Assembly (NCBI GenBank): GCA_001724265.1
Contig: MEDY01000167.1
Span: 1-58,129 of the forward strand
Origin: Rhizaria sp. SCN 62-66
Lineage: Eukaryota; Rhizaria, unplaced
DNA length: 58,129 nt
Direction of reading: 5' to 3'
Of the stretch, positions 46,171 to 55,956 are shown piece by piece (position 1 is the first letter of the stretch; each line of letters starts with the position of its first letter). The position numbers and the translations under genes were made by a program. A model generated the notes under the pieces. It searched no databases. It had not been told where the DNA came from and saw only the letters and a list, made by a program, of their open reading frames with translations.

Positions 46171-48296
46171 TTAGGGACTGAAATTGAGCACCATCGTCTG
46201 CGGCTTGTTGCTGGGGACGGCGCCGGAGTTGGTGCAGTACGCGGACCCGCAGCGCACGGAGAAGACAGGACGGTACAGCCCACTGCTCTCACCGAGCGGG
46301 GTGGAGTAGTACTGGCCCTTGGCTTCCCAGCGCTTGCCCTCGGCCAGCGAGCCGGGCAGGAAGCACATCTTGACATGGTCCTGCTGCTCGTTGTACCGCT
46401 CCGTGTCGTTGTGCGTGGGCGCCATCACGTTCAGCTTCTCGCCAACCTTGTTGAAGAAGTTGTCGAAGGGCGCCAGAGACGGGTTGCGCTGAGTGAGTTC
46501 CTTACCGACTCTAGAAGACATGTAGTCGGAGAGGCAGAAACCCTTGAGCTCGTCGCCGGACAGGTCGTCGAGCTCGGACAGCGTGCCACCGTTGCACTGC
46601 AGGAACTCCTTGGCCTTGATGAGGCAGGAGGACGCCTTGGTGCGCGGCAGAGGAGGCAGCTTGAGGCCGTTCATGGGCAGGTGGGTGAGCACGTACGGGC
46701 GGTGCACGTTGCTGCGGACGGGCAGAGCACCGGGGATCTTCTTGGGGGGAGCCAGCGAGCTGGCAGAGATGTAGGAGGAGATTTGGAGCAGAACGGCCTC
46801 CTCATCCTCGGCCTCGACCTCGAATTCGGCGTCGAGCTCGTACTCGGCGTCGGCATCAGTCTCGGCCTCAGCCTCAGCCTCGGCGTCAACCTCAGCCTCG
46901 GCCTCAGCGTCGAGCTCGACGAAGGAGGACTGTACAAGGTAGTAAACAGTAGCAATAAGCGAGATAGATAAAACGATGAAGTGAACATTTAGTGACGTGA
47001 AACTTCCAACATACGAAGATATATGCGTTGGAGTGTCAACGTACCTCCTCAGAGTCGGCCTCAGCCTCAAGCTCGCCCTCCTCCTCAGCCTCGGCATCAA
47101 CGTCGACCTCAGCGTCGGCATCAGCCTCAGCGTCGAGCTCAGCCTCAGCGTCGACCTCAGCCTCGGCGTCAGCCTCGGCATCGAGCTCGAAGAGAGCGGC
47201 AGCAGGGACGGGGACAGTGGCGGCCGCGGCGGGCGCGGAAGCGTTCATGCCCTCCGTGTAGTTGGAGTTGGACAGGTTGGCCTCCTCGGCGAAGAACGAC
47301 GCGTGACGCGCAAGACGGAAGCGCTGCAGCACGAGCTTGTGCTGCGCGGTGCGGAGACCGCGGTAGTAGAAGCCGCCTTCCTCCTTCTTGGGGAGGAGGT
47401 CGCACCACTCGCCGACGAAAGGGTCAACAGTGTGGCCGTCGGGCAGGTCCAGGTTGCAGCCCTATAGGAACAATCATAGAACGCAAAGAAAAAGGTACAG
47501 TGAGATAAACTTCATACACTTCGACATCGGGTCATTATCGGAATCTCATGGTGTAATTTAATGCCAGTGCAAGGATATCTTGGTGGTCAAGTGTCATATC
47601 TAGTGTAGTGGTAAGTCCGTAATACAACGTACCTGGGGCTCAACGTAGGTGGTGTTTTCGATAGACGCGGTGGCGTTGTTCGAAGGGTCCAGCAGCGGGT
47701 CCACGGGCTCGGGCACGGGGATGATCTGCCCGCTGGCCGTGACGTTGGGGTCCACCCACGTGCCGTTGACAAAGGTGGCGTTGATGTGGCGGCCGATGGT
47801 GCCGTTCACAGTCAGGATGCGGTTCTGGTTGGCCGCGATCGAGGCGTTCACGACCGTGTCGTTGGTGATCGGCGCAAGGGGGTTCCACGCGTCAACGACA
47901 GGGATCGCTGTTAGCGGGAGAGAGCGAGCGCAAGGGCAGGTGTAGGGAAAGAGAGAGAAGACAAGAAAGCAAGCAGCGTGGCAAGAGGGAAGAGATGGTA
48001 TGAGCGGACAGGAAAGGGGTTGTAGCGGGGGGAGGTAAAAGTGTGGAGGAGTGTGGGTATTTGCGATGAATAGATTGGATAAAGGACGTACCCTTAGCAC
48101 CTTCGACACTGGACGCGACAGCGCACTACGGGCGAGAAAGATGCGAGAGAAACGGGGCAAAGGGGGAAGTGAGCCAAGGGGTGGGGTCACAAATACGGGT
48201 CTGTGGACAGATAAGACAACGGCAAACGGGCAATTTTATGATACCACAGAAAACTAGACGTACCAGAGCCACAAGAACACAGAGAGCAAACTTCAT
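46171..48296 (-). CDS. Secreted acidic glycoprotein with Asp/Glu-Ala repeats
   Basis: Five exons: 48296-48264, 48125-48092, 47907-47633, 47461-47045 and 46929-46171. All four introns begin GTACGT, and the product is 505 residues, stop TAA. MKFALCVLVALCAVAS is a signal peptide split by intron 1. Residues about 30-110 hold many N-glycosylation sites (NDT, NAS, NGT, NAT, NVT, NTT). The next part has C116 and C134. Residues about 210-300 form an alternating Asp/Glu-Ala tract (DAEADAEAEVDAEAE type) that runs across intron 4. The C-terminal 190 residues have six more Cys (LQCNGG, GFCLSD, MCFLPG, RCGSAYC), giving an even number in the mature chain. I do not recognise a family. The composition fits an extracellular, calcium-binding coat or matrix protein, which is inference. 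Confidence 0.75.
46800..47200. repeat. Acidic-Ala coding repeat across an intron
   Basis: Degenerate 6-base units (plus strand CCTCGG, CCTCAG, CGTCGG) on both sides of the 115-base intron encode Asp/Glu-Ala pairs. Presence in both exons suggests repeat expansion around an existing intron. Confidence 0.7.
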
Positions 48297-48545
48297 AGCA
48301 GCTTGATTCCTGTGACACACAAGGCAAAGAAGACCTCCCTTGTGCTCCTCTTCTCTTGACCGAGCCTCGGTTGGTCGGCAGTCGTCCATAATCAAAAAGT
48401 GACGCCAGCCGTCACTTTTTCGCGAACCGTTGCGCCACAAGAGAGAGTGAAGTGCAGGGTCATTTTCGAGGACATCTTTTGATTCCGACTGACCGTCATC
48501 GGTGTATCTTTGGCGTTTCAGAGCCACTTAACAGTCTAATCCCCC
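48297..48545. promoter_or_regulatory. Compact divergent promoter of the glycoprotein gene and ISCA1
   Basis: Only 249 bases separate the two start codons, so the genes probably share regulatory DNA. It contains a perfect 11-base inverted repeat in the middle. Confidence 0.6.
48394..48420. promoter_or_regulatory. Perfect 11-base inverted repeat in the divergent promoter
   Basis: AAAAAGTGACG, spacer CCAGC, then CGTCACTTTTT. The TGACG/CGTCA half-sites are of the type bound by bZIP dimers, though with five bases between them. A hairpin in a 5' UTR is the other possibility. Confidence 0.6.
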
Positions 48546-49412
48546 ATGTCTGCCATTCGGCAGGTTTCTAAAGCGGGTTCTCGCCTCGCCAGCAAGGCTG
48601 CCGTGAGCATTGTACGTCACTTCTCGTCCCTTCCTCGTCACCCACCCTCTCCCCCGTTTCCCTTCTCAAACGTCCTTCACTAGTCTCAAAACCTCAGCGA
48701 CTTGGTGCTTATTTCTTTACTGTTTCCTTTATGTTGTGCTTTTATTCCTGCCTGTAGACTCCTTCCGCCGCTTCCCGCATCAAATTCCTTTGTGGCAGCA
48801 ACGAGCCTGAGCCGTACGTACCCCTACACTTTGCCCTCGTGAACCATCATTGGTCGTCCTTACAACACACCCTCACCGTTATATATTGTACCTCGCCCTG
48901 TTTTATGGCTATCCCGCGTAGAGCGCGTGCGATCCGCCTCGGTGTCCGCACCCGTGGCTGCAATGGCATGTCGTATACCATGAACTTTGCCAACGAGCCC
49001 GCTAAGCTCGACGAGGTACGCACATACAAAACGCAAATCACCACTTATGATTATAGTTTCATTAAATAACTACGTTGTATGTATTAGACGTTTGATATGC
49101 GTCTTTGTATTTCTCCAAGTGTTCATCTTTGTTGTCAAAGCCTGTATTTAATCAATCCCAATCCCCAAACTCCATCGCACCTCACATTCCATTTTCTCTC
49201 ATTGGTTGCCATTTCCACCCTCCCGTTGCGGCCTGCTTTAGGTCGTCAAGATTCCCGACTCGGACCTGCAGCTCTTTATCGACTCGAAGGCCTTGCTGCA
49301 CGTCATCGGCACCGAGATGGACTTTGTCGAGAACGACGTCGCGTCCGAGTTCGTATTTAACAACCCCAACAGCAAGGGCTCCTGCGGCTGCGGCGAGAGC
49401 TTCACCGTCTAA
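48546..49412 (+). CDS. ISCA1: Mitochondrial iron-sulfur assembly protein ISCA1
   Basis: Four exons: 48546-48611, 48758-48813, 48922-49015 and 49242-49412, with introns of 146, 108 and 226 bases. The product is 128 residues, stop TAA, close to the usual ISCA1 length. The first 22 residues (basic, Ser/Ala-rich, no acid) are a likely mitochondrial presequence. The A-type scaffold core follows: TPSAASRIKFL, GVRTRGCNGMSYTMNF with Cys54, LLHVIGTEMDFVEN, SEFVFNNPN and the C-terminal CGCGESF with Cys120 and Cys122. These three cysteines are the metal ligands of the family. The RTRGCNG and FVFNNPN blocks favour ISCA1 over ISCA2. With ISCA2 and IBA57 it makes [4Fe-4S] clusters for enzymes such as aconitase and lipoate synthase. 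Confidence 0.95.
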
Positions 49413-50505
49413 AAGAGCACGACATTGTAGTTTAACGCTTCTGCGGTCAAGCAAGAGCTTTGCAAGAGCACAGTGATGTCAACATATCTGCAAAATCCGC
49501 GGCGTGCCTTGTCTTTGTAACATCAGAATGCGATGTCACTGAGAGGCGTTGATGCTATCTTAGTTTGATTTGCTGTGTTTCTGTGTGATCTAAGTTCGCT
49601 TGAGCGTGTTGCTGGGTATTTTGGCGATCTTATAATGTTTTCATAGTGTTCGTGGTTGGTGTGTCCGTTACTTTGTGTTATGTAGTATAATTGTTAAAAG
49701 ACACGGGGGTCGTTATGTGAGACCTCCTTTGCGTTCTGTATCTAAGTTGCTATCCCTTTTGATCAGAACGATGTAAAGTCTCGAACAATGTTGGCACGTT
49801 CTGCTCTCAACAGCAGCAAGCGTGTGACGGTGCCGTGCCGTGTCGGCAGTGAGTGATGGCTTTGTGATCGAGTGTGAACGAACACCAAACCTATTTATTT
49901 AGTTCCCACTCTGACCAACGAAGCCAATCTATTTTCTCTCTGCATATGATGATAACCACGACAGAGCACGATAGCAATAATGCAGCTTCGGGTGCTCTAG
50001 ACGCGTTTGCAACTGCACGATCACCCATGGCACGCGATATGCACACCAAGATAGCTCAACACAAGATTGTTCAGAGATAAAAATGATAAAACAGTCAATA
50101 AACAATACAAATTCTAAACTTTGAGTCTTACAACGCCTCTTAATACTGCAGCGTTGCGTTCTCGGTTCCGTTCGTTTCGCCCCTTTTGACCGGAGCTTGG
50201 ACTGGGCGCACAGGCGGCGCGAGCCTTTGCAGGGCCCCTTTGAGGGATCCGTATCTTACTTCTGCTGCGCGCAGCTCTCGACCAAATACACCTGCGGTTG
50301 AATTTCAGAATTCAATCAACAATTGTGTGTTGAAGATTTTTTCGCTATTGCTTTAGTCTTTGTTTTATTCGTTATATCCTCTTTGATGTTCTCCCCCTTC
50401 GACGTCATCTCACCGCACCTCCGTCCCTCGCATCGACACCCTCTCCTGACCTCCCATCTCAACCTCAACAACCGCTGCCTTGCAATTTCGTTGTTCAGCG
50501 CTCCG
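49413..50505. other. Intergenic region with a GC-rich island
   Basis: AT-rich 3' flank of ISCA1, then an isolated GC-rich block at about 50152-50301 that is open on both strands. The block could be a 5' UTR exon of the next gene or a coding exon. TTGTTCAG at 50490-50497, 8 bases before the next ATG, looks like a splice acceptor. Confidence 0.45.
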
Positions 50506-52874
50506 ATGTCTCTGCGCGACCGCATCGCGCAGCTGCAGGCCGCTGCGGCCGCCGCCCAGGCCCCCGCGTCGACGCTCACCTCCCCGACCACCACGGCCGC
50601 CCCTTCCCAGGGCTCTGCCGTCGCCGCCTACGCCGCCGCCGCGGCCGCCACCGGCAGCGCAAGCTCGCCCAGCGCCACTGCAGGCGCGGGCGTTGGCGCG
50701 AACGGCGCTGTTGCTGCTCCCGGCCGGCTCGTGTCTCGCACCCCCGCCTTCATGACAGCTTCCCCCACCAGCCCTTCTAGCGGCGGCGACGCCGGAATGA
50801 CGACGCCCCCCGGTCGCCTGGCACAGCCCCGCACCATCTCCTCCCCGTTTCTGAACCAAAACAACGGCGCCGGTGACTCTAGCGGCGCTGGCGCTGTGAG
50901 TCCTCACGGGAGCTCTGGAGCTGACGGGGCCTTGTCCCCCGCCTCTGCGCACAGCCAGTCGCATGGCCAGCAGCAGCACCGCCAGCAGTTCAACACATTC
51001 ACCGCCGGGTCCTTTTCCCGCAACGCGCCGCCCGTTGCTGCAGATCTCGCTCACAACGCAAACGCTAATGGAAATGGTAACGGCGCGGATGCAAGTGCCA
51101 GTGCGAGAGGGAGTACAACTACGGACCCGTCGCGGCCGGCGCCTGGACGGTTAGCCTCGTCCCGCTTTTCCGTCACATCTCCGCCGCCCGCATTCGTCAC
51201 GTCCACACACGCCAGCAGCGCCGCCGGTGCCGGCGACAACAGTAACGCTAGCGAGGGCGGCTCCAATGGCAACAGTCTGCGCCTCAACTTGAGCGCGACC
51301 GGCCAGCCCATCGGCCGCGTGTCCACCGCGTTCTTGTCCCCCACCAGCACCACTAGCACTGCCGGCAGCGACGCCGCCGCGCACACCGGTACCGGCACTG
51401 GCGGCGGAGACGATAGCGGCCGGCCGAAGCCGGGTAGGCTCACAGCGTCACGCATGTCAGTGCTGACGGCGCCGCCGCCGCCGCCGCCGGGGGCCGCTGC
51501 GGGCGGCGACGAAGACCCCAACAAGCCCAAACCGGGCAAGATCTCCGCTGCACGGTACGTATCGCATGCGCTGAAACAGCAACGCGAAAAAAACACCGTG
51601 TGAAATGTGGTGACGTTAACGAGTTAAGATGCGGTGCTTCAGAAGAATATTGGATAGCAGACACTGTTCATCGATTGCTAATGTTTCATAATTCAAGTAT
51701 TGTGTTTTGTTATTGCTTGTGCAACTTTCTGTCAACTGCTCGACTCATATGACTTGCTATTTGTTATGTTCCTCTCTGTTTCTTTAGGATGTCTGTGGCT
51801 GTGAACTTCAACCCAATGATGATGATGGGGGGTCCCCCGCCGCCCGGTCTCTTCAAGAAGCAGGCCAACAGCCCCTCAGTCGACGGCGGCGACATGGCCG
51901 ACGGACAGCGGCCCTCAGTGCCGGTCCCAGGGACGGAGAACGCCGACGCCTCGGCCCAGTCCGCGCTCGCGGCGGCGATGGCAGCGTACAACGCTGACGA
52001 CAGCGACGACGACGCTAACGGGCCCTCCAAGGCGGCGCCTGTCGCCCGCCCCGTCGCTGCCGGCGGCTCCGGCCTCCGTCCCAACGCCGCTGCCCACGGC
52101 CACGCGTACGGCCACTCGAACACGCTGCCTCTGCCCGCAGACAGCGCAGGCCCCTCCAATAACACCAATGGCGGCGCCACCGGTAACATCTACGCGGAGC
52201 CTCCCGGGACGCTGAAACACGTCACGCGCACCAAGATGGGTGGCCCGCGCCGCGCCAGCACTATGACGGCCCGCTTTAACTCGCTTCCGGGCGGCGGCTT
52301 CGAAGATTTCTCCGCGGGAAGTAACAGTGGGAGCTCGACGGCTTTAAGTCATCATAACGGTACTTCAAGTTCCCCAGCTGCAACAGTGACGACGATGCCT
52401 GCGCTTGCTGAAGTTGACGACGACACTGTCGCCAACAACAACAACTATAACGCTCGTGTCAGTGTCACGCACACTGCTGCTCACGGTCACTTTGACGACG
52501 TGACGACTCACGGTCACCCCTCTGCTGCTCACGGTCACGTCTCTGCTCACGGTCACGCCCACAGTCACACGATGCCCGCGCTGCCCACCGCGCCGCTGCC
52601 CCCCGCCCCGTCCCAGACTGCGCCTCACATGCCGCCGCCCCATACGCTGCCTGCGCCGCCCCGGTCGCCAGCGGTGGCTCCGGTTGCGATGCCACCTCAA
52701 GTTCGCCCCCCTGCCACCGGCCCCTCTGCCTCTGCCGCCGGCGCCGGCACCGGCGCTGGCGCGGGTAATAGCGGGCCCCGCGCGATGAGCATGCGGCAGA
52801 AGCTGGCGATGGCTCACAGCCAGGTCACCAGCGAGGCCAACGTTGGCAATCCGAATGGTAACACTGTGCAGTGA
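50506..52874 (+). CDS. Disordered protein with a capping-protein-interaction (CPI-like) motif
   Basis: Two exons, 50506-51554 and 51788-52874, joined through an Arg codon by a 233-base intron (GTACGT...TTTAG), giving 711 residues, stop TGA. After MSLRDRIAQLQAA, a short amphipathic helix, the protein is Ala/Ser/Pro/Gly-rich and disordered. Five copies of a PGR(L/I)...R motif occur near residues 70, 101, 212, 309 and 343 (PGRLVSR, PGRLAQPR, PGRLASSR, PGRLTASR, PGKISAAR). At residue 492 LKHVTRTKMGGPRRAST resembles the CPI motif (L.H.T..RPK...P) found in CapZIP and FAM21, which binds actin capping protein and moderates its activity; Lys replaces the Arg of RPK. A Pro-rich stretch and a His-Gly-His cluster follow. 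A cortical-actin or WASH-related role is inference. Confidence 0.6.
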
Positions 52875-53586
52875 GTCCGCCTCATTAAGAGCTTTGCTAG
52901 CGAAGATGTGGAGAAAGCTTGCGTTCAAGCTACGCTCATTAATGAGTTTGAGATTAGTTTTCTGCGATGATAATATGAAATGCACGTCAAATGGCTGTGT
53001 TATTATTTTCTTGTTGTTTCTTCGTTGTGGCCATTGATAAGATAAGCATAGTAGTCACACGCAGATCCGAAGCTTTCTCGGAGTTATGTGTGTTATGCGT
53101 TGTATATTTTTGTATAATTTCCTCTCCTTGTGCCGTAATTGTGTATTTTATTCTTTGCTTCCACGGCCACTGTCTTCGTTGACGTGCTCTCTGATGATTT
53201 TGACCAATGACAACGATGCAAACGCGCGTATGTCACATAAGTGGTTTCGTATTCAGAATTGTTAAACCCTTTGAACTGTGTTATCTATCATATATGATTC
53301 TCATGTGCTTATATGTCCTCATACTCACTCTCTCTCGATGTTTATGTCTGGGATTGGCCCCGAAACAAACTCAAATACAATAGTGATCAAATAACTTTTT
53401 AAGTTAGCACATCGAATACTATAGATTTGATATTCTGTTTTGATGTATTCACAACGCGAATTACAATTATTTCTTGTACTACGGACGAATATCGCTCAGA
53501 AAATGTAAACTAATGTAATCAATGCTTTTAAGTCAGACGACTTCTTGAAGCGGACACAGTCGCTTGTTTGTTTTGCTCACAGCTAC
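52875..53586. other. Intergenic region between converging genes
   Basis: Two 3' flanks, AT-rich throughout. No RNA gene or credible frame. Confidence 0.45.
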
Positions 53587-55956
53587 TTAACGGCGCCCCT
53601 GGTAATAGCCCTGGCCACCCGACCTAGGCTGCTGCTGCTGCTGTTGTTGTTGCCCCTGCTGGTGCGGCTGCTGGCCTTGGTACCGCTGGCCTTGCTGCTG
53701 CTGGTGCTGCTGGTGGTGGAGAGTGGCAGCGCCAGCCCCGGGGCCAGGTCCAGGGCCATAGCCTTGCTGTTGCTGCTGCTGCTGGTGCTGGTAAGGCAGC
53801 GGTGGAGGCACGTGCGGGCCCTGACCGCCGGTAAACTGACCGTGAGCAGAGTGCATTGCGGGAGGCATCGGGGGCCGCATGTTGCTGTTATACTGCTGAC
53901 CCTGCTGTCCCTGATGTCCCTGTTGCTGTTGCCATCCAGGGGGCGGCGGCGGTGGCAGTCCTGCTCCTGCTGCTGCTGCTGCTGCAGGTGCTCCCATTCC
54001 CATGTGGGGCGGCGGTGCATAGCCAGAGCCGGCCATATGAGCGCCGGCAGCGTTGTTAATCAAGTGAGGCGGCGGCGGCGGAGGCGTCGGCGGCATCATT
54101 CCCCCAGCTCCAGCGCCAGCGCCAGCGCCAAAGCCAGGGCCAAAGCCAGGGCCAGCGTTCGAGCCAAAGCTTGAGCCAGAGCCATAATGGGGGCTTGGGC
54201 CAGCACCGAAGTGACCGCGGGGAGCGCCGCCACTGGGCCCGTCACGGTCGCTGCGGTCGCGGAACCCGTGCTGCTCACGGTCACCCCCGGCAGGCTCACG
54301 GTCGCGGTCATCGCGGGCCCTGCGCGGGTTGCCATAGCCGCCACCGCCGGAACCCATGCCGTAGCCGCCGGGACCAGTGGAACCCATGCCGCCTTGGTGA
54401 GCCGTGAGGGACGCAGGGGGCGGCATGTTACGGTAGTCCGGCCGCTGCTGCTGCTGCTGGCCATGCTGCCCCTGCATAGGATGACCAGGGAACGGACCGC
54501 TGCCGCTGCCAGCACTAGCGTCAGGCACCGGCGCATTCCCACCGATACCGGGAATGCCAATGCTGACGCCGACGCCGACGCCGGGGATGTTGACACCGAC
54601 GCCTGGAATGCCGCCGCCGAAGCCGCCGCTGATGCCACCAGACGCAGCCGCAGTCTCGACACCGGCGGCAGTCGCGGGGTTCTGAACGGTGTACTTCTCC
54701 AGCAAGTGCGCCGCGGCGTTGTGCGGCTGCCTCAGCGCGGCCTCCTGTTCCAAGTGCGCCTCCCTGCGGTGCGCGGCCTCAAGCTGCATGAGGTTGAATG
54801 CGTCGCGCATGCTGTCACCGGGCAGGTTCTGCCCCCAGAACTTGATCTTCTTGTCCAGCGATGACGAGCAAAGCAGGTGGCCTAGCGGGTGCCAATCCAA
54901 GTCGGTGACGCCGTTGGTGTGGGCCTGGTTGATGCTCGCCTCGGGCTGTGCATTGTGCGCCGACCAGTGAATGATATCGCCCTTGTCGTCGGCCGTCGTG
55001 AGGAGGTCCTCCGTGTGCGGATGCCACGTAAGCGCCGTAATCGCACCGCGGTGGCCATTCTGCCCGCCGTGCACCGTCATCGGCCGCAGCGAGCGCACGT
55101 CCCACGTCCGCACCGTCCGGTCGATCGAGCCAGTCGCGAACCAGTGCCCATTGTCGTTCCAGCGCGCCTTGAGCACACCGGCCGTGTTGCCCAGTGACGC
55201 CACCATCAGCTTGCTGCGTGGATCCCAAAGCTTGACGGTGCTGTCGGTCGAGGAGGATAGCAGCAGCCCCTGCGATGGGTGCCAAGCCACGGCCGTCGCG
55301 TCAGAGTTATGCGCAGCTGCGAACTTATGCTCGAGAGTGCGTCGCTCGAAGTCGTACAGTGAAAGGTCGCCGTTGCCGATCGCGGCAACGTACTTCTGGT
55401 CCGTGGGGGCAAAGGCAAAGTCGCGGACGGCGTAGGTGCCGTGCTCAACGTCCGGGTTGATCTCGTGGACGGCGCGGAGTGAGTATTCGAGGTACTTGAT
55501 GCCGCCGCTAAGGTCACCCGACAGCAGCCAGCGGCCCGAGTGTGCCCACTGTAGGCAGCGGACAGCGCTGGTGTGACAGTCCGTGGTGACGTAGAAGTTG
55601 AACAGCGTCGTGTTCCACAGCGCGATCTGCCCAGACTCGTACCCCGTGAAGACGTGGCGGCCGCGGGGCTCGAACGCGACGGCGTGCGCGATGCGCTGGT
55701 TCTGGTCGCGAACGTCTTTCACGAAGCGGGTCGCGTAGGTCGTCGCGGCGTTCGCGGCCGTGAAGGGCGCCGGCAGCAGCGCGGCGGCACCGTCGAGATT
55801 CGGCGGGATGAACGGCAGGTCGCGGTAGTCGCGGTAGAGGTGCCGCGTGCGGAGCATTGTGAGCAGAGGGGAGTAGTACTCCAGGGTCGTGCGGGCGGAG
55901 ACTTGGCGAGGCCGTGTGCCGTCGCAGCGCTCGACCTGGCGCGCGTGGTACAGCAT
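53587..55956 (-). CDS. WDR33: WDR33/FY/Pfs2-type polyadenylation factor subunit
   Basis: A single exon of 789 residues, stop TAA. The N-terminus (VERCDGTRPRQV, then TRHLYRDYRDLPFIPP) matches the FDGKR and RD motifs just before the propeller in WDR33/FY. Seven WD40 repeats cover about 85-375: SGQIALWNT, SGGIKYLEY, NGDLSLYDF, DSTVKLWDP, DRTVRTWDV, KGDIIHWSA and DKKIKFWGQ mark the blade ends. The C-terminal half is Gly/Pro/Gln-rich with an Arg-Asp stretch, as in the collagen-like tails of WDR33 and FY. The protein is part of the CPSF core that, in animals, recognises the AAUAAA signal together with CPSF30. The ATG used is the only in-frame one. The GC-rich sequence just upstream is open back to a TAG at 56065-56067 that may be a splice acceptor, so a short N-terminal extension is possible. 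Confidence 0.88.
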   Translation of the reverse strand: MLYHARQVERCDGTRPRQVSARTTLEYYSPLLTMLRTRHLYRDYRDLPFIPPNLDGAAALLPAPFTAANAATTYATRFVKDVRDQNQRIAHAVAFEPRGRHVFTGYESGQIALWNTTLFNFYVTTDCHTSAVRCLQWAHSGRWLLSGDLSGGIKYLEYSLRAVHEINPDVEHGTYAVRDFAFAPTDQKYVAAIGNGDLSLYDFERRTLEHKFAAAHNSDATAVAWHPSQGLLLSSSTDSTVKLWDPRSKLMVASLGNTAGVLKARWNDNGHWFATGSIDRTVRTWDVRSLRPMTVHGGQNGHRGAITALTWHPHTEDLLTTADDKGDIIHWSAHNAQPEASINQAHTNGVTDLDWHPLGHLLCSSSLDKKIKFWGQNLPGDSMRDAFNLMQLEAAHRREAHLEQEAALRQPHNAAAHLLEKYTVQNPATAAGVETAAASGGISGGFGGGIPGVGVNIPGVGVGVSIGIPGIGGNAPVPDASAGSGSGPFPGHPMQGQHGQQQQQRPDYRNMPPPASLTAHQGGMGSTGPGGYGMGSGGGGYGNPRRARDDRDREPAGGDREQHGFRDRSDRDGPSGGAPRGHFGAGPSPHYGSGSSFGSNAGPGFGPGFGAGAGAGAGGMMPPTPPPPPPHLINNAAGAHMAGSGYAPPPHMGMGAPAAAAAAGAGLPPPPPPGWQQQQGHQGQQGQQYNSNMRPPMPPAMHSAHGQFTGGQGPHVPPPLPYQHQQQQQQQGYGPGPGPGAGAATLHHQQHQQQQGQRYQGQQPHQQGQQQQQQQQPRSGGQGYYQGRR

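Noticed and set aside
45764-46174. 136-codon plus-strand frame
   Set aside because: AT-rich, low complexity (His run from a CAT repeat), no gene-like codon use, and it overlaps the glycoprotein gene 3' end.
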